A stretch of 64,000 bases of DNA, from contig CP071495.1 of the NCBI GenBank assembly GCA_017354895.1, positions 3,207,001 to 3,271,000 of the forward strand, given 5' to 3'. Under the pieces are notes generated by a model. The model saw only the letters and a list, made by a program, of their open reading frames with translations. It did no database searches and had not been told where the DNA came from. This DNA is from Podospora comata. Its lineage: Eukaryota; Ascomycota; Sordariomycetes; Sordariales; Podosporaceae. The position numbers and the translations under genes were made by a program. This document shows positions 9,096 through 17,298 of the stretch, in pieces; the stretch's first letter is position 1, and each line of letters starts with the position of its first letter.

Positions 9096-10952
9096 ATGCG
9101 ATTCGGCGCCATCAGAGTTTTTTCGAAGGGACCTTCTCTCGGCACTTTTTCCAAAACTTCAGCCTCACTGCGCTATAGCAGCCAATCATATTCAACCAGA
9201 TTCTGCTTCACAACCTCGACCGGTGTCAAAATGGCTTCCACGTCGGCACCTGCCGCGGCTGGGGGTGGTGAAGGAGTCCAGCAGATCGACAGCTACAAGC
9301 TCCAACATCAGCAACAGAAGCAGCAGACAGGAAAGAGACCATTTCAGAACGGCCAAGGCGGCGGTGGAAAGGGTGGACGTGGTGGCAAGTTCAAGAAGAA
9401 GGGAAAGAAGGCGAAGCCGCCTGCCGAGGGTGGACACGATGAGGTCCTCCGGCTTGATATCGAGGCTCTGATGGCCAAGAGCAGGAACGAGGCCGCTGAG
9501 GGTGCTGAGGGTGAAGAAGCTGCCGCCGAGGAGGAAAATTTGCCAGAGCAGGGGAGCGAGGTTCTTGTCGAAGTTGTGGCATTGTCTTCCACCGGTGACG
9601 GCCTGGCAAAGATGAAGGGCTCTGATCGCATCTATGTCGTCCCGTTCGCCGTTCCGGGAGATATGGTCACGGTCAAGGCCTACCGCCACGAAGAAACCCA
9701 CACCGTCGCCGACTTCATTTCTGTGGTCGACCCCTCTCCCCTCCGCGACGACAGCCGCATCCAGTGCAAGTACTTCTCCAAGTGCTCCGGCTGCCAGTTT
9801 CAAATGCTCGACTACGCCGAACAGCTCCGGATCAAGAGGGAGACTGTCGTCAAGGCCTACAAGAACTTCTCCCAGCTCACCCCCGAGCTCGTCCCCGAGA
9901 TTTTGGACACCATCGGCTCCCCTCTGCAGTACAACTACCGCACCAAGCTCACCCCTCACTTCGACGGGCCCTGGAACAACCCCCGCCGCGGCCCGAAGAA
10001 GCATCTCGAGTCTTGCCCACCGATAGGCTTCACCCCCAAGTCAGCCCGCAAGGTAATGGACATTGAAGACTGCCCCATCGCCACCCCCGCCGTGAGGAAG
10101 GGTCTCACGGCTGAGCGTGAGCGGATGAAGACCGAGTTCTCGAAATACTCCAACGGCGCCACGATTCTCCTGCGGGAAAGCACGATCCGAGTTCCCGCCG
10201 GGGGTGAAGCGCCCTCTGACATTCCCTCCGATGCGGTCGTTGTCCGGACGCCAGGGTACACCGACTACAAGACTCACATCACGGACAACAACGCCACGAG
10301 CACCGAGTATGTTGATGACTTCATCTTCACCAACCCGGCCGGTTCGTTTTTTCAGAACAACAATTCCATCTTGTCGCCCTTTACGCAGTACGTTAGGGAT
10401 CACATTTTGCCTCCTGCCAATAAGGAGGGGATAAAGTACCTCATTGACGCCTACTCGGGCTCGGGGCTTTTCACCATCACGCAATCAGCTTTGTTTCCGG
10501 GGGGGAGCATCGGGATTGACATTGCCGAGGGCTCGATCGCTTATGCTAGGAAGAATGCAAAGCTGAACAATCTGGACGAGGGGCAGTGCAAATTCATTGC
10601 TGCCGACGCACCGGAGCTGTTCAAGAGTGTGGAGGGGTATAACCCGGACGAGACGGTTGTGGTGCTGGATCCGCCGAGGAAGGGGTGTGACGCTAGCTTT
10701 TTGAGCCAGCTGCTGAGGTTTGGGCCGAGGAGGGTTGTTTATGTGAGCTGTAATGTGCACACGCAGGCGAGGGATGTGGGGGTTTTGGTTAGGGGGGAGG
10801 TGGAGGGGGTTGTTGATAATACGGAGGAGACGGACGGGACAGAGAGGAAAAAGACGAGGTATGAGATTGAGAGCTTGAGGGGGTTTGACTTTTTCCCGCA
10901 GACGGCTCACGTTGAGGGGGTGGCGGTGTTGAACAGGGTTGAGGAGAGGTAG
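9096..10952 (+). CDS. TRM2: tRNA (uracil-54-C5)-methyltransferase Trm2, with possible mitochondrial long form
   Basis: Intronless, 618 residues. The enzyme makes 5-methyluridine at T-loop position 54 using SAM. A TRAM-like beta barrel (about 150-215) comes first, then a Cys cluster CKYFSKCSGCQ near 224, a SAM-binding DAYSGSGLF near 451, the acidic GIDIAEGSI, the catalytic-loop LDPPRKGCD near 525, and the nucleophile Cys in VSCNVHTQARD near 551. The first ATG (9096) adds 45 residues rich in Arg/Ser/Phe with no acidic residue, like a mitochondrial presequence. A second in-frame ATG at 9231 starts MASTSAPAA, followed by a Gly/Lys-rich basic stretch. Two starts could give mitochondrial and nuclear/cytosolic forms; this is inference. 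Confidence 0.9.
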   Translation: MRFGAIRVFSKGPSLGTFSKTSASLRYSSQSYSTRFCFTTSTGVKMASTSAPAAAGGGEGVQQIDSYKLQHQQQKQQTGKRPFQNGQGGGGKGGRGGKFKKKGKKAKPPAEGGHDEVLRLDIEALMAKSRNEAAEGAEGEEAAAEEENLPEQGSEVLVEVVALSSTGDGLAKMKGSDRIYVVPFAVPGDMVTVKAYRHEETHTVADFISVVDPSPLRDDSRIQCKYFSKCSGCQFQMLDYAEQLRIKRETVVKAYKNFSQLTPELVPEILDTIGSPLQYNYRTKLTPHFDGPWNNPRRGPKKHLESCPPIGFTPKSARKVMDIEDCPIATPAVRKGLTAERERMKTEFSKYSNGATILLRESTIRVPAGGEAPSDIPSDAVVVRTPGYTDYKTHITDNNATSTEYVDDFIFTNPAGSFFQNNNSILSPFTQYVRDHILPPANKEGIKYLIDAYSGSGLFTITQSALFPGGSIGIDIAEGSIAYARKNAKLNNLDEGQCKFIAADAPELFKSVEGYNPDETVVVLDPPRKGCDASFLSQLLRFGPRRVVYVSCNVHTQARDVGVLVRGEVEGVVDNTEETDGTERKKTRYEIESLRGFDFFPQTAHVEGVAVLNRVEER

Positions 10953-11282
10953 ATGGATGTAGGGGTGGGATTGTGGGGTTATAAATAAAAGCTTTGTTGT
11001 TTTTGTGTTATGCTTCACGAGAGATGTGTGGTCTTGAGTTGTGTATTCCACACTGAGGTTTCGTTCAGTTGAACTACTTGCGCAGAGTCTCATGCATCAA
11101 AGTGGATTGACTGCAATATTTCATTTCTAGTACGCCATGCATGACATCCACGTCTGTAGCTATACACCGGGGTATCGTCCTTTCATAATCATAATCCTAT
11201 CCCTTACAAGAGCCCTGACAAACCCAACAATTCAACTCCTTTCCCATACATACACACACACACCCACACACACACAGTCCTT
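10953..11282. other. Convergent gap between TRM2 and the CENP-Q-like gene
   Basis: 330 bp, AT-richer than its surroundings, with a polyA-signal-like AATAAA near 10984 and short CA repeats near 11250-11277. No gene seen. Confidence 0.4.
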
Positions 11283-13601
11283 TTACCCAAGCACAACCCC
11301 TTCATACTCCCCCTCACTCAAATACCTCCCAAGCACCCCCTGCAGCACCGCCTTCGACTTCTGTATAGCCGGCACGACCCCCTCAATCTGCCCCAAATTC
11401 CCCCTCAAACTCTCCATATGACTCCCAATCTGCCTCGCCAACCCCATTACCTCCTCCTCCCCCTCCTCAATCCCCTCAAAGACTCTCCCCTTCACCTCCA
11501 CCCTTTCCCTCTTCACAACCTCCAACCCCTTCTCCCCACCCGCCTCACCCCGACCGGCAGCCCGTTCCCTTCGCCCAGGAGCAAGCACATGATCCCTCCT
11601 CCCCCTCTCCCTCCACCCCCTAGCCTGCGCCCTCGCATTCTCCTCCAACCGCCTCAGATCCCTATAATCCCTCTCCAACCCCGCCTCCTCCCTCTCCTTC
11701 TCCCGTCTCAAAACTTCAACGCTATGCACCAACGGCTCCAGCTGCCTCTCCAAATGCCTGCTCGCATCAATCACCTTTTCAAAATTAACCTCTGCCTCCT
11801 GCGCAGAAATCGCCACCCCCTTTGTCGTCTTCGTCCCGATCGTCGCCGGAGGAAAAGGGATCCCTTTTACCAGTTTAGAATGCAGTCTACCGGCAAAAGT
11901 CCGGAGGATCGTTTGCGAGGCGGTGTACCTCGCCGTGTTGTTACCTCCGATCGACTCAAGGATGGGGATGTACGAGTCGAGGATGAGGCTGTCGATTGTT
12001 GAGATGGCGGGTTGGTCTAGGGGTGTCCATTTCGAGCGGATGGTGGAGCGGGGGATGTGGAGGGTTTTGGGGGCGAGGTGCCGGTATGGGGCTGAGGATA
12101 GGGGGTCGGTGGGTTCTTCTTCTTCTTCTTCTTCTTGTTCGGTCTCGGGTTGGGGTTGGGGTTGAGGTTGAGGACGGTCCTTCTTTTTGGAGGGCTTATG
12201 GTTGGTGGTTTGGTTTTGAGCTTCAGAGACGGAAATTTCAACTAGGGTCGCTCTAGGTCCTTTCTTGGATCGCTTCTGCGGCTCCGAGGGCTGAGGGGAT
12301 GGCTCAGCAGCGGTTTCGGCGCTTTTTCTGCCTCTGCCTCGTTGGCGAGCAGAGGGCTGGCTTTCTTCTTGGGCGTCTTCTTTCTCTTGTCCAACCACGC
12401 GACCGGGTCTGGCCCTGGATTTCGAAGCGTTCTTGGCGCTTTTACCCTTTTGTCGAGACTCAGGTTCTGCGGCAGCCTCTTCGCGAGACTCGTCCTCGTT
12501 GGAGCCTCGACCTTTCCTGCGTCGTCTGCCGTCGGTCTCTGCTGGCTCTGCATCTCTCATTTCTGTATCTTCCTGAGATGCGGGAGCTTGGTTCTTGCCA
12601 GGCCGTCCCCTTGCTTTTGGCTCTTCTTGCTGTTCCTGCTCCTCAGCATTTCCAGCTGCTTTGGCTCTCTTTCGTGGCCTGGTCTCAGTAGGCTCTGGCT
12701 CCTCTGGTTCGACATCATGACTCTTTGCTGGACGTCCTCTCTTTCGCCCGGTATTTGGCGCCTCTTCGGGTGCCGCCGCTGCTGCTTGTTCGGGTTCCTT
12801 TTCGGATTCCGGGGCTTTTGCTTTGCGCCCTCTTTTCTTAGGCGCTTTCTCTGCCGGCTCTTCTACCTCCTCAACCGTCGCTTCTTCCTCATGTTCAGCC
12901 TCCTGTGCCCGTGCCGGCCGCCCTCTTCTCTTGGGCTCTGTTGCTGTTGACGCTTCAACCTCCTCAACGAGGGATTCCTGACCTGGTTCGGCCTCTTTTG
13001 TCCGACCGGGGCGCCCTCGTCTCTTTGGTGCTGTGGCTGCTGATTCATCGACCTCCGTGCTCGCCTCCTCTACCACTTCCTCAGCCCGTCCTGATCGAGC
13101 TTTCCGCCCCCGTTTCTTCGGCTCCGTATTTGAGATTTCTTCGGTCTGGGTCGCAGTTTCCTCGGTTTCCGGCTCAACTTCTTGGGCTCTCGCTGGCCGA
13201 CCTCTCCTCTTTGGTGCTGCTTCCAAAGTATCTGTCGGCGGAGTCGATTGTTCTTCGGCTATCGAGCCTTCACCCACCCCCGCCGTTTCAGCATTTTTCT
13301 TTGGTCTACCCTTTCGTTTTGGTGCCCCCTCTAGCGCTGGTGATGGCTCTGGCGCAGGCTCTTCGGGTGATGATACATCGCTCTTTCGCGGTCTGCCTCG
13401 TCTCTTTGTTGTCGTTCGAACCTCAGCGTTGTCATTACGATTGGCCTGCAAAACAGCTTGTCCTCCACGTAGGGACACGTCCTCGTCGGGCTTCGACGCG
13501 CCTGCTGGGCGACCGCGCTTGCGCTTTTGATTTGGTTCGTCCGGCGCCTATTCTGGGAATCAGCAATTGACTTTGACACTGAAAGAAACAATACACACCA
13601 T
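11283..13601 (-). CDS. CENP-Q/Fta7-like inner-kinetochore protein with multiple AT-hooks
   Basis: Proposed exons: ATG alone (13601-13599), a 51-nt intron (13598-13548, GTGTGT...CTGAT...ATAG), then 13547-11283; 755 residues. Exon 2 has no usable ATG near its start, and an in-frame stop lies in the intron just upstream, so the one-codon first exon is the simplest model (MAPDEPNQKRKRGRPAG). Residues 9-404 carry roughly ten AT-hook cores (RGRP or RGRK with flanking basic residues), about 31 residues apart and separated by acidic spacers. The C-terminal part (about 483-755) begins APYRHLAPKTLHIPRSTIRS and is largely coiled coil, matching CENP-Q (yeast Okp1, fission yeast Fta7), part of the constitutive centromere network. 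The family call is from the C-terminal pattern; AT-hook binding to AT-rich centromeric DNA is inferred. Confidence 0.7.
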
Positions 13602-14359
13602 AATGATAGAAAATACCCAAGCACCGGCTCAATGTCTATTTGCTGGTGTTTGCAAACGGATTTGCTGTGCTACGTTGATTCTTCAAGCCCCTCGAAGCGC
13701 AACAGCCACAGCTTGTGACGCGACTGTACCATATCGACCCCACCGCGCAGCCCCCCTGTCCGTGCCATGTGTGGCTGAAGTTCTATTGCCCCATGCACTT
13801 TGTTGCCCGGCGGACAGCTGTTTACCCCAAGCTGGCGGACCGTCGCGAGACAAGTGGCTCTCCTATCTTTAACCGAAACAGGCTTAACTGGTCATGACAC
13901 CTTTTACCAACAACTCTGTTCAGGGTCACAGTGAAGATATCCCAACATTCGTAATATTAAACAAGCGAGGCTAGACTAGACAGGGCACGCGTCCATCAGG
14001 GGACCAGACCGGAACAAGGGTAGTTTCACCACATCTCCATCTTTTCGCGATCCCCATTTGCGACGAGCTCTTCTTCTTGTTTTCCGTCGAGAAGAAGGTG
14101 TGACTTTTACCAGGCCGCTGCTTGTTTTCTCCATCTTCTCCTCTCTGCACGTCAGACCACCCCTCATTCCTGGCTCCTCCTCATCCTCCTCCTCCTCCTC
14201 CACACCTCACCTTTCCCTCCCATCATCTTTCTCAGACTTGTTGCGCCATCTTCTCTCGTGGACAGCTGTTAAGAAAGGGCCACACTTCTGCTTCCATCAT
14301 TTCTAGCGACACTGTTGCAGTCATCGTTTTTGATTCACCGAGACGAGTAATTGTTAATC

Positions 14360-14413
<54 letters not shown>

Positions 14414-14428
14414 TACACATCACAAACA
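13602..14428. promoter_or_regulatory. Shared upstream region of the CENP-Q-like gene (-) and the thioredoxin-like gene (+)
   Basis: 827 bp between divergent starts. It contains CT-rich pyrimidine stretches near 14100-14230 and ends in an (AC)n tract inside the plus-strand leader. No gene seen. Confidence 0.35.
14363..14411. repeat. (AC)n microsatellite in a 5' leader
   Basis: About 24 AC units end 17 bp before ATG 14429, so they probably lie in the 5' UTR of the thioredoxin-like gene. A length-variable marker is likely. Confidence 0.95.
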
Positions 14429-15347
14429 ATGCGCTTCTCAACAGCAACCGCGGCCCTCGCGGCCCTCGGCCCCCTCTCCGCCGCCGCCGCCGAGTCCCCT
14501 TTTGAGCAATACAAAGCCAAATTCCAAAACTTCCTCTCCAGCTTCTCCGGCAGCGCGGGCATCCCCGAAGCGGCTGACAACGTCCAAGTACCCATCCCCA
14601 AGCCCAAGAGCAAGACGGTAGAACCCAAGAAGATCGACACCTTGACTCTGGCCAACTGGAAGGACACGCTTTACGCCCCCGTCCACACCGAGGCTACCAT
14701 TCCCGAGGAGTGGCTGGTGCTCATCACGGGCGGGAACAAGACTTGCTTTGGTAATGCGCCCCCTTTTCCACTCTCTGTCCCCAAACTACAATCAACTGAC
14801 CCCTATGAAATTTCCAGGCCGCTGCGACAAACTCGACACGGCCTTTTCCCAATCGGCACTTAAACTCGCCTCTCTCAAACCAACCCCCGATAATCTCCAC
14901 CTTGCCAGTGTGAACTGCGACGACGAGCCTGTCCTCTGCAACTCTTGGTCTGCCTCCGCGGGCGTGATCTGGCTGTTTGAGATTCTCCCTGCCCCTACCG
15001 AGACAGGGCTGTACGTCAAGCGCCTCAATACGACGACTGTGACCTCGCAGGACATTGTCGACGCGTATGTGGCTCCCAAGGAGGAGTGGACCAAGGTGGA
15101 GAGCGACAGCTACTTTCACCCTATTGATGGGTTTTTTGCCAAGAATGGCCTCGCGGTGCCGCTGGGGTGGTTTTTCTGGGGGTTGAATGCTGTGCCGAGC
15201 TGGGTTATGATGTTGGGCGTGAGCTTTATTTCGAGGTCGATGATGAACAAGAGGGTCGAGGGCATGGCTGGGGGTCCGAGGGCTGGTGCGGGTGCCCCTG
15301 CTGCTGCTGTGCCGAGGGGGGCTGCGCCTGGGGATGCTCGGTCATAA
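14429..15347 (+). CDS. ER thioredoxin-like membrane protein (PDI-related)
   Basis: Two exons, 14429-14750 and 14818-15347, with a 67-nt intron; 283 residues. A signal peptide (MRFSTATAALAALGPLSAAA) leads into a thioredoxin-like region: WLVLITGGNKTCFGRCDKL in the position of the active-site helix, then a helix and the strand LHLASVNCDDEPVLCNSW. The Cys pair is CFGRC (CxxxC), not the classical CxxC, so disulfide exchange is uncertain. The intron falls exactly between CFG and RC. A hydrophobic segment (LGWFFWGLNAVPSWVMMLGV) near 220-240 suggests ER-membrane anchoring, with a Gly/Ala-rich tail. Recognised as thioredoxin-fold only; the exact fungal family is not known to me. Confidence 0.7.
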
Positions 15348-15946
15348 GGAGAGAGAGTAAGGGGTTTGTTGGTGGGAAAGGAGTAGTAGCTGGTGTTTGA
15401 AAGGGTAGTTTTATGGTAGTGGGGTGTGTGTAATAGTGTGTCCCTGAAGAGAGCAGCGCTGGAAACATAGCGTTTGGGGTTTCTTGTTTCTTGTTTCTTC
15501 TCTCTCTCTTTTTCTTTTTATTTATATCAAAGGCTGGGAAATATGGGATCTGGTGGGCGATGGAAATGGGAATCGTTTTTATCTGAGACAAGAGCGCACT
15601 TTTTAGGGGGACACACCCTGCCCACATAATGATTGACACAGCAAAAAGTAAGTTGGCCCCTGTGATGTTGTAAACCATGCCTCGAAAGTAAATTAATAGG
15701 CCTTTTAAACATTTTAAAGGCCCATTTCATTGTTTTTAAAGGCCCTTTGTTTATCTTCAAAGGCCTATTGATTATCTTTAAAGGCCTATTGATTATCCTG
15801 CAAGCTGTAGTTTGCAGTATGACATGGGCTAACCAACCTATTTGTGTGCCAATTATTTTGGGGGCAGGGTGAGGTGGGGGGTTGGGTGTCAGGGTGTGCG
15901 TGCAGCTCATCTTCGAAATATGTAGAGAAACTTGTTATTCAAAAAT
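15348..15946. other. Convergent gap with palindrome and tandem 21-mers
   Basis: 599 bp between the thioredoxin-like gene and Nkp2, both ending here. The centre is AT-rich and holds the inverted repeat and tandem repeats listed separately. No gene seen. Confidence 0.5.
15699..15798. repeat. Inverted repeat followed by about four 21-22-bp tandem repeats
   Basis: GGCCTTTTAAA and TTTTAAAGGCC flank a 2-bp loop at 15699-15722 (10 of 11 bases pair). The right arm opens a direct repeat with units starting AAAGGCC at 15716, 15738, 15759 and 15780 and sharing TTGATTATC in the later copies. Each AGGCCT core is itself self-complementary. It lies where two convergent transcripts end, so a role in termination or 3' end structure is possible. 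Confidence 0.8.
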
Positions 15947-16588
15947 TCATGATCGGTTCTTGTCTTTGCACGTCTCTTGCAGCCCTTGCAACCCCTCCAA
16001 GACCTGCTCGGGCAGTTTGGGGTTTGCCAGACGGCCGTAGCGGAGATCGCTGAGGTCGCCGACAGTTTTCTGGACGGACGCCAGCAGGGAGGCTTCCTCG
16101 GATCGGAGGAGCTGGAGCTGGGATTCGAGTTCGGAGATGGCGTCCTGGAGGGGGGGGAGGATGGATTGGAGGGTGTGGTTTTTGTTTTGGGAGGGGGGGA
16201 GGGTACCCAGCTTTTTTGGAGGAGGGGGGGGGGCCGGTTAGTTATTGTATGTGTTTGGGGGTGGGGGGGAGGTGAAACTAACCATTCTTTCAATGTCAAT
16301 CTCGTCGTCTTGCTCTTGTGCTTGAGCTTGGGCTTCACGCCCGGCTTTTAGGACGTGGCGCCGCAGGGCTTTGCCTTGACGGGCTTGGGACGAGATTTCT
16401 TCGGATATGGTGTCGAGGAGGGTGTTGCGTTGGGATTGGAGGTCGCGGTAGAGGGTGCGGATATGGGGAGAGTGTTGCATGGGTTTGGGGAAGAGGGAGG
16501 TGAATTCTTGGAGGGAGATGATGGCGGGGAGTTGGGCGGGGATGAGGAGGTAGTTTGTTAGGATGGTGGTTTCGGTGATGGGGGGCAT
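15947..16588 (-). CDS. NKP2: Inner-kinetochore protein of the Cnl2/Nkp2 family
   Basis: Two exons, 16588-16283 and 16210-15947, with a 72-nt intron (GTTAGT...CTAAC...AAAG); 189 residues. The N-terminus (MPPITETTILTNYLLIPAQL), then LPAIISLQEFTSLFPKP and HIRTLYRDLQSQRN, are the family pattern I recognise for Cnl2/Nkp2. This small coiled-coil protein joins the COMA part of the centromere network with Nkp1. The second exon adds a long helix (LQDAISELESQLQLLRSEEA) and ends LQETCKDKNRS. It lies about 2.3 kb from the CENP-Q-like gene, whose yeast counterpart Okp1 sits in the same subcomplex. Confidence 0.8.
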
Positions 16589-17298
16589 TTTTTGTCTTTG
16601 TTTGTGAGATGTGTGGTGGTGAGATGATGAGTGGGATGATGAGTGAGATGATGAGTGAGATGATAAGTGAGATTGATGAGTGAGATGATGGGTGGTGATT
16701 GGTGTGAGGTTGGCAGCTGGGAATGTTGTGATTGATGAGAGGGTTGTAAGGTGGATAGATGGTGTGATGAGTCTATGTCAGTATCGAATGAGTTGGACTG
16801 TTGTAGAAGCATGGATATGAGTTTGAATGACGCGTAAAGTGGCTTGCTGCAGGCTGAAGGAAGTCGCTGAGAGGCGCTAGGGGGGTTGCTGCTTCGCGTG
16901 TTCCCGTGATCCGTGCTCTCAGAGATCCTTGGTTCCTATCTATCAACTCCCATCCCTGGCTGTTGTCAAGAGCCAAATACCCAAATCTTCCTGACTTTTC
17001 ATTCACTTATCGTCGACAAACTGCCGACGCCGAGATCTCACAAACTCTGACCAAGGACCCGCAGATACTGCGTGTTTTCGACTTGCTCCCCTCGCCGCCG
17101 AGCATTTTCTGGGCTGCTTAGTCGTCGACTTTTTTTTGTTGAGAGAGAGAGAGAGAGAGAGAGAGCGAGACGGTAACCACACCCCTTGATGAATCTCACT
17201 GGTCGCTTCATTCATTTTTATTGACGCCTATTTAGTTGTCTATCGAGATTTTTGACGCGATCAAGACCTCTGGCGCAAAAGGAAAGCTAGAATTTTGC
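16589..17298. promoter_or_regulatory. Shared upstream region of NKP2 (-) and EAF3 (+)
   Basis: 710 bp between divergent starts. The NKP2 side carries a 12-bp tandem repeat (16623-16694); a GA tract sits at about 17141-17165 on the EAF3 side. No gene seen. Confidence 0.4.
16623..16694. repeat. 12-bp tandem repeat, about six copies, in the NKP2 leader
   Basis: Units of GATGATGAGTGA with a few substitutions and one added base run head to tail about 35 bp upstream of the NKP2 start codon. Confidence 0.85.

Noticed and set aside
9192-10004. 270-codon minus-strand frame in TRM2
   Set aside because: Shadow of TRM2; no recognisable domain.
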